Origin: Naegleria lovaniensis
Lineage: Eukaryota > Heterolobosea > Eutetramitea > Acrasida > Naegleriidae
Assembly: GCF_003324165.1 (NCBI RefSeq)
Contig: NW_025407824.1
Span: 496,001 to 560,000 of the forward strand
Direction of reading: 5' to 3'
Length of the DNA: 64,000 nt
The notes under the pieces are model-generated. The model was not told where the DNA came from and searched no databases. It was given only the letters and a program-made list of their open reading frames with translations. Position numbers and translations under genes: made by a program. The first letter of the stretch is position 1. Each line of letters opens with the position of its first letter. Of this stretch, positions 20,670 to 31,701 are shown piece after piece.

Positions 20670-21597
20670 ATGAATAGTTTGCCAAGAAGAATCATCAAGG
20701 TACGTTTTGCCTTCGAACAACAACGTTTTTGCTTCAACTTGTGATGACTGGTTTGCGATTGTACCAACTCATTAATCTCTCTACTATTATATCGCGCACC
20801 ATATCTAACCAATAATTATGTTTCCGAATTTACAATATCTGTTGTATTTTGTTAAATTGTGTTGTTGATCGTGATGATTTTCAGGAAACTCAAAAGCTCA
20901 TGACTGAGCCAAGTAAGTAATAGATGAAACATTCCAAATGTGTTATAAATCTTACAATTGGAACTTGTCCGATAATTTGATGAAATAATATTTAGTTTCG
21001 GGAATAACTGCCACACCTGCTGAGGATAATATGCGTTATTTTAATGTCTCAATCGAAGGACCACCACACACTCCATACGAAGGTACGGACCGTGGTTTTT
21101 TATATTATTTAATTTGATTTTACGCTATTGAATTATTACCTTTTGAAATAACATTCATTGTATTACCCATGTTGATGACATTGATCTTACACAAATGAAT
21201 ATTTGAAATCGTAATATAATCACAAAAGGTGGCTTGTTCAAATTGGAGTTGTTCCTTCCTGATGATTATCCAATGTCTGCACCAAAGGTCAGATTCTTAA
21301 CGAAAATTTATCACCCAAATATTGACAAACTAGGAAGAATATGTTTGGACATTCTTAAAGACAAGTGGTCTCCTGCATTGCAAATAAGAACTCTTTTGTT
21401 GAGTATTCAAGCCTTGATGTCATCTCCAAACCCTGACGATCCATGTAAGTTTTATTCAATATGAAAGAGTAATTATCAATCGATTTTAAATAATTTCAAT
21501 GTTCACAGTGGCCAACGATGTTGCAGAGGATTGGAAGAGAGACCAAGATCAAGCTTTGAAAACTGCTAAAGAATGGACAATGAAGTATGCCAAGTAA
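20670..21597 (+). CDS. UBE2N: Ubiquitin-conjugating enzyme E2 N (UBC13)
   Basis: Five exons: 20670-20699, 20885-20912, 20996-21082, 21229-21444 and 21509-21597 (149 residues). The first intron is phase 0 and the other four are phase 1; two 5' exons are only 30 and 28 nt. The protein is nearly colinear with animal/yeast UBC13: [17 protein letters not shown] at the start, HPN motif in [24 protein letters not shown] with catalytic Cys87, and the ANDVAEDW helix near the end. With a UEV partner it builds Lys63-linked ubiquitin chains for DNA-damage tolerance and signalling. UBC13-specific residues rather than general E2 ones ([16 protein letters not shown]) make the assignment firm. Confidence 0.97.
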
Positions 21598-21824
21598 TTG
21601 TCAATACCTCTAACCATGTGGTCACAATGTCAAGGAGCATAAGAGCTCTTTAAAATAAACCAATGTAAATTTATCTACCAAATTAGAAAATTTGTCGTAT
21701 GTATTGTCAGTGTTAAAGATGGATATTCTTGTACTTCCTCAAATAAAGAATTCCCAATTTCATATCACCTTCAAACAAGAATACCATAAAAGCAATCTTG
21801 TTCGGCATTGAAATTCGTCCGCGC

Positions 21825-23407
21825 TTAATCAAATCTTCTCCAATACAGTACATAGGGAGCCATCAAACTCCATCCATACATTGCAATTGTGAATAAAAGG
21901 AAGAAAGCTTGCACACCGAGCTCAGTCCATCCATGAAAATCTTGGAAAAATGTTGTCACATAGCACGAGCAAAGTGCCATAAAGACATGGAAGAAAAAGT
22001 AGCTGTTGTTGAGCGAACTGTCATTCTTTACAAAATCATGTTGTTCGTCCTCTTCTGGCTCTTCTCCGTACCACAAAAAGTGAAGTAAGAATTGAATTCC
22101 GGTTGTCGAATAAATTGAACTGTAAATAGCAGCGACCGTGGTGAAAAGCATGGCCTGTAAACACGTGTTAAAGATTCAATAATACAAATACGAGATACTT
22201 ACTGCCAATGTGACGGGATAGCCTCCTGATAGGGAGCACATCTTGTCGGTTATTGGCTTGCTAACAATGACGTTCAATGATATTGTTGCAATGTAGAATG
22301 TTATCATGCTTCCACTAAACAGTGAAGAATGCTCAGTGAATAAGGATGCAATTAGCAAAATAAAGCTGAGAATACAAGTGAATATCGTCACATAAAAGTT
22401 CAATAAACATCCAGAAGTCTTAAATCCGCTATAAAACTGTTTTTGTTTCGTTAAGGAATTAAGGAAAATTCGAAAAATATGATACATACGAATGAAGCTA
22501 CAAAAATGGCTACAGTTGAGACAATGAAAATGCAAGAGATTGATATCAACGCCGTATCCCTAAACGCAACCATGAGCTCGTTTCCACTGAAAACAATTTG
22601 AAACTTACCATCTCCAATCATCCTCCTCTTGCCAACTTCTTCCCCATCTGTATGCAAAATCAATGATAAAAATTGATTGAAGAACCATGAACACGAATAG
22701 TAAATATTTTGATGATGTAACGTAAAAGTTAATCACTGACTCTGGGATGAGAGAATATGGTGCTGCAAGGCAAAGTAAAAAGAGAGGAATTTTCACCTTA
22801 AGAAAATGCATCGTTTGCAATTGATTCTTTGTTCTTGGAGAAATTCTCACAAGAGGAGAGCATAGTACGGCGTGAAAGCCAAAGAACATCTAAATTCACA
22901 CAGATAGATTAATGTTCAAAAGTTGGTTGGACCACTTACAGTGAGAGAAATGGCAATGAAATGAATAACAACAGGAACATCTTCTAAACCACCGGGCAAA
23001 CCTAAATGTATCAGTAAAGGATTTAAACTCTTCTTTCCAGATTGATACAACAAACTCATCAAAAATCCAAAAATTACAAATAAACAATATTTGATTTTTG
23101 TATAAATCACTTGATATTTTGGACTCAAAGGCTTGTAGTCCTTCAATCCAAATTTATAAAGCATTTCACTCATGGTGTCAGAAAAAGTAATTTCCTCTTC
23201 TTCCCGATTTCTGTTCTGAAACTCTTGTAATATCTTTCTGTATTCAATTTCATCCTTGTTTGTATCGGGGTCATGTTCTACAACTTTCAATAATCGACGC
23301 TTCATTGGTGTAGTGAATGTTACCGTGGTGAATGATGATTCTGTATTTTGTGATGATGTTGTATAAATTGGTTCCGATGAACACAATTTTGGCCACAAAG
23401 ACTTCAA
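21825..23407 (-). CDS. SERINC/TMS1-like multipass membrane protein
   Basis: Five exons on the minus strand: 22940-23407, 22609-22889, 22490-22586, 22203-22436 and 21825-22154 (469 residues). Introns are short (48-50 nt except the 22437-22489 and 22587-22608 gaps, the latter only 22 nt). Family resemblance: FIIDFAYRWGRSWQEEDD in exon 2, and in exon 5 NNSYFFFHVFMALCSCYVTTFFQDF followed by a last hydrophobic helix ending MAPYVLYW. About ten membrane helices are expected. SERINC proteins are lipid scramblase-like membrane proteins first described as serine incorporators. The N-terminal 100 residues are hydrophilic and unlike other SERINCs, so this is a divergent member. The 22-nt intron needs confirmation, although its splice sites and phase are consistent. 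Confidence 0.78.
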
Positions 23408-23526
23408 TTTGTTTTTTTAAAATTGTTTGGCGCGTAAAAATAACGTTGGAATCCACATCAAAAAATTGTCTCCACGTAGTTGTTGTGTTTTGGATGTTTT
23501 AAATAGAATCAAAAGACGTAATCATC

Positions 23527-25199
23527 ATGATGAATAACAGACAGTCAAAAAACAATTATATTAAACCCACTATACCTTTGATTCCGAATTTAGAGGTTGC
23601 AAAAGGATTTAAAGATCCATCGGAAACGATTAGGAAAAGAAACCAGCAGTCAACAACAAAGAAATCAAACAAAGCCATTCCAACACAAGCACATTCTTCA
23701 ACATTGGATTCCAAAAAGAATGATAGTGATAGCTCATCAACTGTTGATGCTGGTGCAAGAAAACGAGTGAAAAAAATTTTCACTTTCAACTTTTCAAATC
23801 CGAACAACATTGAAAATGAAGTAATAATAGAAGAACCTAGTGAACATTTCTCAAACCTCGAGCTCATTCATCGAAAATTAACAAATCACCAAATTAAGGA
23901 ATGTGTAGCGCCTTATTCATTTGTATCTCTGAACAAGTTATACCAAGATTGTGTCACCAAAGACGAGTATGACACTTATAATCTCTATTCTAATTGGTGT
24001 ACAATATTTACCATCATGGAAGAACTTCCTTCCTTAACTTGCCAAGCCAAAGGAATTGAATTTAATATTTGGAGAGTCTCAGACAATTTGAATGACATGT
24101 GTGCTGTGTTGCTGGTTCCAATCTCAGAAAATACCAATCCAAACAAAAAAGAAAACATTGAAGAACTTGCTAGAGGCCAAGTGGTCATCCTGGCAAATCC
24201 CATAATATTGCAAATTAATAGAAAAGAAACAGATACAGATGTTAAGAACAAAAACTCAACACTCAGTACTGAATCGAGTCCAGTTGCACTTGTGGCAGAG
24301 ACAAAAACAACTTCATTCAAGATTATTGGAAAAGCTAAACATTATGGAACATGTGCATATGTTCCTATTGATTTTAACAAGTATACAGGAAATAACTTGA
24401 AGCTTTTGAGCATGTTAAATGAAAAGAAGAAGAGAAAGCATAATGATGATGACGATGTGAACGAAAACAGTCTGGTCTCACATCAACCACAAAGACCAAT
24501 GAATTCATCCTCCTCATCCAAACAACCTCACTCCTTTTGTTCATGCCCGATTAATACGGCTGTGAGCAGATATTGCCTCTACCATTTCAATAAGAAGATG
24601 AACGAAGTGCAAAATAGTAGAGTTGAATGCAATGGGTATGTTAACAATTTATAAGATTACATGGTGATTCACAATTGGAATAATGACCACACGTTTTAGC
24701 TCAAACATAGTGGATAAAGTAGCAAATGCGTATGAAAAACCCACAGTGTACAATTATTTTGGAGTTACCTTATTCATTGATCCAACAAGCAATATCAAGA
24801 AACTGGCAAGAACTCACTCGGATGAAAAACCAAAAGACCTGCCTGAAATGACGAAAAAGAAACCAAAACCAAAGGTTGAAGGACAAGTCACAAACGCCAT
24901 TGTGTAAGTACTACTAGGAGATACGCTCGAATTATCATGGAATCTCTCACTTATTCAGTGACCACCTGGCAACCAATTCTAGAAGCGCAAAATATTTTGT
25001 TGCAGCTAGATCCGCTTTGATCAAACAAGACTTACTTTCCAATGCTAAGACAAAGAATTTAACTGATAAACAAATGAACCTTGTTGCCCGAAATGCGGTC
25101 ATGAAAACGATGGAAACTGCCCAAGAAAAATCTCAGCCAAATAAGAGAAAGGTAGTTGAAATTGAAATGTCAGAAAGCGAATCAGATGATGAGAATTAA
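23527..25199 (+). CDS. MCM10: DNA replication factor Mcm10
   Basis: Three exons: 23527-24635, 24700-24903 and 24959-25199 (517 residues), introns in phase 2. The Mcm10 core is present: FSNLELIHRKL region, an OB-fold segment (WCTIFTIMEELPSL, IEFNIWRVSDNLNDMCAVLLV, ARGQVVILANPIIL, FKIIGKAKHYGTCAYV) and a zinc-finger part (CSCPINTAVSRYCLYHF). Mcm10 activates the CMG helicase and links it to polymerase alpha at replication origins. A long Asp/Asn/Ser-rich insert (about residues 295-335) separates the OB fold from the zinc cysteines, which is unusual. The C-terminus is short and acidic and lacks the animal C-terminal domain. It is divergent from the SERINC gene, with 119 bp between start codons. 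Confidence 0.88.
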
Positions 25200-25339
25200 A
25201 CTATAATTCTGTTTCATTGACTTGATTTCAAATGAGTTTTGTAATCCTTAATTTTCGAACAAAAAGCCACGCATTTTCTCACCAAATCGTAGCTGATAAA
25301 ATCGCTGATAATGTACACAATTTTGTAAAATCCTGTGTC

Positions 25340-25936
25340 TTAAAATCCGTAAGGATGTTTTTCCTTAATGCTTTCTTCAAAAGCTTGGTCCTTCATTTCT
25401 TGTTCCTTTCTCAAAAACTTATCCAAATCAATGTCGCCATCTAAATTTTCGGATGCTACTTGATTGATCGAGACGGATGTTGAGCCTTTGTTATTTTGAT
25501 TATTCAATAACGATGACGGCTTTGTACAATCAAATCTTACTGCACTTGTATGCGTCGTTACTTGTTTTCCACTTTTTTGCAAAACGAGAGAAATAGCATG
25601 TTCGGGCAGCTCTTCGTATCCTTCCATCGTATTGGAAACTCCTCCTTCATTTTCATCATCATGATTATTATTTATAATTATTCCATCCATCAATAATTCT
25701 GAGGAATTTCTATTGCCACGAGCTCCTCCTAGTTTATGAAAATAATCTCGATCTGTAATTTTTCCGTTATTTACTATCGACTCAACACTTGATGATTGTT
25801 CAATCAAAGTCGCTGAAGGAGCTTGTTTAATATTCCTCTCTTCAGCCTCGGATAGTGGTTTGTAATAACACGTATAATAGCCTGCTCCAACACCGGCCGA
25901 AAACAGAGCAATACCTCCGAAAATGAGTAGTTCCAT
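25340..25936 (-). CDS. Single-pass (N-anchored) membrane protein, unknown
   Basis: Intronless, 198 residues, ATG at 25936 in an A-run context. Residues 4-25 are a glycine/alanine-rich hydrophobic segment (LLIFGGIALFSAGVGAGYY) that would act as a signal anchor; the rest is polar, Asn/Ser-rich and cytosolic or lumenal. It ends KEKHPYGF. No catalytic motif is visible and I do not recognise a family. It is convergent with MCM10. Confidence 0.6.
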   Translation of the reverse strand: MELLIFGGIALFSAGVGAGYYTCYYKPLSEAEERNIKQAPSATLIEQSSSVESIVNNGKITDRDYFHKLGGARGNRNSSELLMDGIIINNNHDDENEGGVSNTMEGYEELPEHAISLVLQKSGKQVTTHTSAVRFDCTKPSSLLNNQNNKGSTSVSINQVASENLDGDIDLDKFLRKEQEMKDQAFEESIKEKHPYGF

Positions 25937-26230
25937 TTTTTAAGTTGTGCACTACAATGAAGTTGCAACTTTAGAGAGCAAATTCCTTTCATGTGCTTTC
26001 AACGCTTTTGTTTTTCAAATTGATGTTATCAGAAGACGTTGACTACTGCCGTAACGCTGGCACACCTCTCGAACATGTATTGGAAAACATTGAGTTCAGA
26101 ATTCCCAAACGGTCCCTAAATTAGTTTTGAAATAAAACTGCCAAAGGTCCCATAAAGCTTTTACAAAAAAAAGCCTTTCTTGTCTCTTTCCCGTTCTTTA
26201 CCATCACAACACCTTGTTGCATTCTCATAC

Positions 26231-27751
26231 ATGCTACCATCTCCTTTGAACACGATGAAAATCTGTATCTTTTCTGATTCGGATTCTAAACAAGAGGAAG
26301 CAGAACCCAACAGAGATTATACACGCATGGATTCATCTTCACCACCTCCTAGTCTTGACGATTCTTCTTTGCTTCCACTCTCAACGACTCTCTTCCGAAG
26401 TGAAAGTAAAATGGACAAACACAAGGAAGAGCATGACGAAAAGTATTTGCCATCATCACGATGTGTCAATCAGGTCATAGACCAAATTTCACAAATGAAA
26501 CTCTTGCCTCGAAAAGCTGCTGCAATTTACATTGATCTTGACAATTTCCCAATTCGTGCAGACTCTTATGCAGACTATTCGAACCTGTTGGAGGAAATAG
26601 AAAACAAGTATCACTTCAAAATCATTTCAAAGAAAATCTTTGGTGATTTGATGCAATTCTCAAAACTTCCAGTGGAATTGCAATATTCTCATCAACTCAT
26701 TAATTGTCCTAAAGTGAATTCTAGAAAAAACACGACTGATATTGCTCTCGCCATTGACATTGTTCGTGACTTGGAACGAAAGAAAAATTTTGAGTGTTTT
26801 ATCATTGCGTCGAGTGATTCTGATTTTGTTCCAGTTGTTAGGGCAATTATTGAAGAAGGTAAGGAATGTTGGCTGTTGCCCTCACACACAACACCGCATG
26901 AAATTTTGACTGGGTTATGTACAGGGGTGTTGCAATGTGGTAACATGTTAAAGAAACCTAATATTGGTTGTGAGCCCACAAGCCCCACAACAACATGTGA
27001 AGAAGCCGAGCCTGTATCTTCAAGCCCAAAAAATACAAAGGCTTCATCTCCCAAGTTGTCTCCAAGAAAAGAATCAAAGAATGGTGTCACCCCTTCACAA
27101 AATAGCCTCATTCTTGAATCTCCCGTAACAAGCATGAAACAGGTCAACTCACTCTCAGCTTTAAGTCAATTATTGAAACCAACCAAGAATACTGATCTAG
27201 ATATAACCAAGAATATAATTACTAATATCGTGAAGAAATTGTACTTTTCAGGAGCCTCAACTTTCAATATGTCGTTCATTCATGAACGTCTAAGGGAAAG
27301 AGGAGTGCTGTACAAATCTCTAGGTTATTCATCTTTCAAATTATTATTTGATGAATGGAAACAAGAACACCCACAATTCAAATTATTAACAGATCCAAAG
27401 AACGGGGAACTGATATTTGCCAATCCAATTGCGGTGCTCAAGAAGGTAGAAAGTCTTCCAAATGTATCATCAGCTGATGTCACAAAAATATTGACTAACC
27501 ACAATGTTTCGCTAAAATCCTTTTCAAAGAAGGAAGTTAAGAAAGCGATTACCGAAATTGTTCTTGAACTGAGAGACAATGTTTCATCCTTCAATTTGTC
27601 ATTTGTACACGAACGGCTTAGAGAAAGAGGAATTTTCTACAAAGCCTATGGCTACGAATCATTTAAAGAGCTATTTGATGAGTGGGCGCAAGAACATACT
27701 TCTATTCCACTGGGTGTTAAAAGAAGTAGCGGCGAGATGGTCTTTTTGTGA
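26231..27751 (+). CDS. NYN-domain ribonuclease-like protein with two LOTUS/OST-HTH domains
   Basis: 506 residues; the open frame extends to a TTG at 26180, but 26231 is its first ATG. Residues about 95-235 form a NYN (PIN-like) domain with the acidic metal-binding residues in AIYIDLDNFP, TTDIALAIDIVRDL and ASSDSDFVPVVRA, a layout shared with MARF1 and LabA-like RNases. Two copies of a roughly 70-residue winged-helix unit follow: one around FNMSFIHERLRERGVLYKSLG and one around FNLSFVHERLRERGIFYKAYG. They match OST-HTH/LOTUS domains. Such proteins target RNA in germ granules or in post-transcriptional repression. A Ser/Pro-rich linker lies between the NYN and LOTUS parts. Strong similarity of the two LOTUS copies suggests internal duplication. 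Confidence 0.88.
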   Translation: MLPSPLNTMKICIFSDSDSKQEEAEPNRDYTRMDSSSPPPSLDDSSLLPLSTTLFRSESKMDKHKEEHDEKYLPSSRCVNQVIDQISQMKLLPRKAAAIYIDLDNFPIRADSYADYSNLLEEIENKYHFKIISKKIFGDLMQFSKLPVELQYSHQLINCPKVNSRKNTTDIALAIDIVRDLERKKNFECFIIASSDSDFVPVVRAIIEEGKECWLLPSHTTPHEILTGLCTGVLQCGNMLKKPNIGCEPTSPTTTCEEAEPVSSSPKNTKASSPKLSPRKESKNGVTPSQNSLILESPVTSMKQVNSLSALSQLLKPTKNTDLDITKNIITNIVKKLYFSGASTFNMSFIHERLRERGVLYKSLGYSSFKLLFDEWKQEHPQFKLLTDPKNGELIFANPIAVLKKVESLPNVSSADVTKILTNHNVSLKSFSKKEVKKAITEIVLELRDNVSSFNLSFVHERLRERGIFYKAYGYESFKELFDEWAQEHTSIPLGVKRSSGEMVFL

Positions 27752-27793
27752 ACCAAGGCTGCACTGATATATCAGTTGTTGTAAATAATTTGT

Positions 27794-29127
27794 CTATTGC
27801 ACAACCTTTGTTTGGATATGCTCAATAGAATTGAAAAATCTTAATTCCTGCTCTTTGGTTTCAAATTTAAGAAAACCTGTTGAATTTTATAAATTTGTAA
27901 ATAGTAAATTTGTGAATAATAATACCACTCACCGATTTCAAGTTCTTTCAAATTTGGAGATATTGAAACCAGTTTTTCAGTCCACTCATTGCTGACTGCA
28001 GATAATTTCTCCCATTTTGTTGTAACTATTTGAATGTTGTTGTCATCATTAATATTAAGCAATGGAGAGCAATAAGAAATGTCAATTTCTTTTAAATGAG
28101 CAATTTTAGAAAGATCTAGCTGTTTCAAATTATCTGATCGCCGTATATTAAGTTTTTCCAATGTGGAAGGAATATATTGAACGTCATTCGAAGAGAACAA
28201 GGTATCCTATTTTGATATTTCACATGTTCCAACGTTGCAAAATTTCACATGTATCATACTAACCTGAATGTAAAGCTCTTTCAAATTTGAGAAATTATTT
28301 AGAAATGAAAAGTTAGGAATAGCCAAGCAACCAGAGACATCCAACGCTTCCAAAGACGTGCAGCCTGTAGAAATATGAAGCAATCCATACAATCCAACAT
28401 ATGGACATTTCGACAAATTCAAATATTTCAATTTTTTCATTTTTGAAATATATCGTTCACATAACACGTCATGAATACTTGTACTATATCGTAATTTGAG
28501 ATAGACTAAATTTGGGCCACACTTTTTTGAAATATTCAGAAATGCGTTCTCTTTCAAGTAATTACATGCAGTAAGGTCAATGGTATCCAATAAATCCGAA
28601 CAAGAGTTGGTCAAATGTTCAATTCTTGCATTGGTAATCATTTTGTTAAAAGCGTCATGTTGTTGAGCGTCCAATACTTGAAACTTTTTCAAATATTTGG
28701 CATTGCAAACGACATGATCGAGTAATTTTTCTAGCATTTGATTTCTAGCTTCGTATAACTTGTTCGACCTCACGATTTGAGAGTACATGTTTTTTTGTCC
28801 TTTGGGTCCTGGAGTAGACTGTTGTAGATCCACGTCCTTTCCTGATATTAAAAACTCTAAATTTTCATCGTAGCGAAATTTAAAATCGTTCAATAAATAC
28901 CAAGCACAATATCTCCATGTCTTACAAACATTGGCACATCGGAAATAGACAGTGTAGTTATCAAGATGAGAAAATATTTCAAACAAGACATCAGACAGAA
29001 ATAATGGGTAGATGTAAGAATGTTGATATTTATCACTATCGAGAGGATGATGGGAAGTGGTCTCAAACACCGAGTTATATCGGTAAAGGAATGAATAAAG
29101 TGGTTTGTGCGAGAGATATTGACCCAT
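27794..29127 (-). CDS. F-box protein with leucine-rich repeats
   Basis: Three exons: 28264-29127, 27933-28206 and 27794-27876 (406 residues). Introns are 28207-28263 (phase 0, GTTAGT donor) and 27877-27932 (phase 1, GTGAGT donor). The F-box spans roughly residues 38-80 (PLFLSDVLFEIFSHLD, CKTWRYCAWYLL). LRRs follow, such as LVYLKLRYS, LKYLNLSKCPYVG, LEALDVSGCLAIPN and LKELYIQ, continuing in exon 2 (LEKLNIRRSDNLKQLDLSK, LKEIDISYCSPL). This is the FBXL layout for SCF-ligase substrate recognition. The third exon was added because the exon 2 frame has a strong donor and the acceptor keeps phase; without it the protein would end with an unrelated Tyr-rich tail. Confidence 0.85.
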
Positions 29128-29329
29128 ATTTTTGAAGATGGAACACAGTGAAACGATGTGCCCAAGATTCGTGTTCCGCTGCCGTCCGTGAAGGACAAGT
29201 CACTGGTGAAATATTATTACAAAATTTATTTACAGTTGTTTGATCGTTAGATTCACAGGCTTTCTATTTACAATTAACTTGAGATGATATTGACCTCAAT
29301 GTCTTAATGAAACAAATGACGTGACATAA

Positions 29330-30361
29330 TTATCTCTTATCATCTCGTGAAGGTTTGAACAAGGCATAGATGCCAACGGCAGCCAAGGCAGTGGCTCCCA
29401 ACACACCAACAACAGCAGCACCAACTGTCCAATCCTCTTGTTGCTGTTGAATAGCAGCTGCTCTTCTAAGTTCTTCTTGTTCTCTTCGTCTTCGTTCTTC
29501 CAAAATCTTGGCTTTCTTTTCTTTTTCCAACTTGATGCGAAGCTCGGCTTCTTGTTTTCGTTTTTTCTCTTGCTCCAAAGTTGTTTTAACTGTTGAATAA
29601 ATTTGTTCATTGTCACTATCAAATGAAGAGAGCTGATCCAGCATGAGGTTTAAAGCTGAAGTTAGTGCAGTGTCTTCCGTGTATGTCGTTGTTGTGGAGG
29701 AGCCATTTAAATTTGCATGAGCTAAAAACTCTCGTGTCAAATAGTCACACCAAGCTTGCGGTGTTGTGCTATGACTATCCATACTAATCTTGATCTTGTA
29801 TTTTAACATCATCATGTCTCTCCAGCATGAAATTTCATGTTTATCAATGACTTGTAAAATCTCATGCACTACTTCCAAACATTCATTCAGACCTCTCTTT
29901 TCTACAATTCTCTTCTCAACAAAGTGTATGACTTTTGAAATATTCTTTTTCATGGCAAGATGAATGAGGTTCTTAGTGCTGTAGTTTGGAATTAAATTCT
30001 TGGTTTCCAAGCGTTTCTTTGTGATCGGACAGGTATTGTGGGTTTGCAACCATTGTGTGATAGAAGTTCTATCAAATGTGATTCCGCTCTCCGATAAGAT
30101 CACTGGATCGCTCATCAAAACATGACTAATAGGACATATATAATGATCATCCTCAAGATTGTCCTTCCACTTGTTCAACTTGTTGATTTCGTGCTCCGAA
30201 AGCACACCATGATTATTTGAAGAAAATCTACGCGATGTTATGGATCCAGATGTTACAATGCTCGAGGAAGTGGATGAACCAACAGGATGATTACATGATG
30301 CCGTTGGTGTTGAGATATTCGAATGGTCTCTGTTATTGGTCGATGATGTTGTTTGTTGCAT
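29330..30361 (-). CDS. U-box E3 ligase with C-terminal membrane anchor
   Basis: Intronless, 343 residues, ATG at 30361 after an A-run. A U-box lies at about residues 70-145 (HYICPISHVLMSDPVILSESGITFDRTSITQWLQ, then CPITKKRL), which recruits E2 enzymes without zinc. A mid-region of helices is followed by a basic/acidic coiled coil (KRKQEAELRIKLEKEKKAKIL, RRRREQEEL). The end is hydrophobic, WTVGAAVVGVLGATALAAVGIYAL, then a short positively charged tail (FKPSRDDKR). That layout predicts a tail-anchored protein, possibly mitochondrial or ER, with the U-box in the cytosol. Substrates are unknown; UBC13 nearby is the natural kind of E2 partner for U-box proteins, though proximity is not evidence of pairing. 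Confidence 0.9.
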   Translation of the reverse strand: MQQTTSSTNNRDHSNISTPTASCNHPVGSSTSSSIVTSGSITSRRFSSNNHGVLSEHEINKLNKWKDNLEDDHYICPISHVLMSDPVILSESGITFDRTSITQWLQTHNTCPITKKRLETKNLIPNYSTKNLIHLAMKKNISKVIHFVEKRIVEKRGLNECLEVVHEILQVIDKHEISCWRDMMMLKYKIKISMDSHSTTPQAWCDYLTREFLAHANLNGSSTTTTYTEDTALTSALNLMLDQLSSFDSDNEQIYSTVKTTLEQEKKRKQEAELRIKLEKEKKAKILEERRRREQEELRRAAAIQQQQEDWTVGAAVVGVLGATALAAVGIYALFKPSRDDKR

Positions 30362-30737
30362 TTTTTAAAGACTTTTTTGGCAACCAATCGTCTTTCGTTG
30401 GCGTTGCGAGAACATGCGACAATTCATTATCGACCTGTTCGGTTAATTGAATGGATTTTCAACAGGTTGTTTGAAAAAGCCTTGTTGCACGACAATTTAG
30501 GAGGGATGCATTGGACGAATTTTTGTTTTGTAACAACCATCAATGAACCAGCTGAAGCCAATTGTTGACAGGGTTGTTTTGCAGGAGGAAGGGCCTTAAG
30601 AACATTGAGAGTGACAGAACTTGTGCAAAGATTTAACACCAAAATTGATGTGCATGGTGAGTTCCTGTGGCCGTGATAAAGAGTATAAATTAGAATCTCA
30701 CGAGCAGCCTTCATAATTTCATGTAAAAAAAAACAAG
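30362..30737. other. Divergent promoter region (U-box / GH19)
   Basis: 376 bp between start codons of the U-box gene (minus) and the GH19 gene (plus). A TATA-like GAGTATAAATTAG sits about 45-55 bp upstream of the GH19 ATG. No gene seen. Confidence 0.55.
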
Positions 30738-31607
30738 ATGAATAATAAGGTTGTATCATTCGCATTGCTCTTGTTGAGTGTCGCGTTGGCAGCAGCTGTT
30801 GTTAACGGATTGGAAATTAATTCAAGTCAGCTCAAGCAAATCATGCCAAACCTTCCAAAGTCAAAAGTGGCACAATACACACAACTCGTGAACGATGCAA
30901 TGGCAGAGGGAAGTATTGATACTTGTTGTTCAATTTCTGCTTTCTTGGGTAGGTGTTTGGGATGACGCTTGAATCTTCTTCATAACTGAATTGCATGCAT
31001 CAAATGAAAAATGTTTTTTATCAACATGATGAATGTTGAAATTTACTATAATAACAACAACAATCATGAACAGCACAACTTGCTCACGAGTCTGGAGATC
31101 TCAACTGGTTAGTCGAATTTGCCAGTGGAAAGGCTTACGAAGGAAGAAAGGATTTGGGAAATGTTCATCCAGGAGATGGTGTTCGTGTAAGTGGCAAATC
31201 ATCTTTTTTAACAACCTGTACTCATTGTGCTTCTTCTACTTTTGATATCATATTGTTATGATTTTAAGTACAAGGGACGTGGTCCTATTCAAATTACCGG
31301 TAGAGCAAACTATCGTTCAGCTGGTCAGGCTCTTGGCATTGATTTGTAAGTTGATTCATTTTGAAATGCAGGTGTTTAATAGGCCTAATCACGACGTTTT
31401 AGAGAGAATCAACCTGAACTCGCCCAGACCCCAGCCATCGGTTTCAAGACTGCTGTTTGGTTCTGGAACACTCGTTCTTTGAATTCTTATGCTGATTGTA
31501 GTCAAGCAAACTTTGATAAGATCACAAGAAGAATCAATGGAGGTTACAATGGAAAGGCAGATAGAGATCATAAATTCGCAGCTGCTAAGAGTGTTTTGGG
31601 TTGTTAA
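30738..31607 (+). CDS. Secreted GH19 chitinase-like glycoside hydrolase
   Basis: Four exons: 30738-30948, 31074-31186, 31269-31345 and 31403-31607 (201 residues). The N-terminus is a signal peptide ([15 protein letters not shown], cleavage near residue 25). The hydrolase core starts at [15 protein letters not shown], with the catalytic-site glutamate in AHES, then YEGRKDLGN, the family block [15 protein letters not shown], and [10 protein letters not shown] further on. This is GH19 (lysozyme-like fold), which hydrolyses chitin or, in phage/bacterial relatives, peptidoglycan-type chains. In a free-living amoeba, digestion of engulfed bacteria or fungi or work on its own cyst wall are both reasonable. 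At 201 residues it is compact like bacterial/phage GH19 enzymes and has no chitin-binding module. Confidence 0.9.
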
Positions 31608-31701
31608 TAATAAATATTGATGGCTCGCCCTCTATTGATGGAATTCATAATTTTATTTGTTGATTTCCTTATTTAAATCAATCGTTTAATAATTATTATT
31701 A

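Noticed and set aside
30362-30737. Small open frames in the U-box/GH19 promoter
   Set aside because: No family resemblance and no supported start or splice sites.
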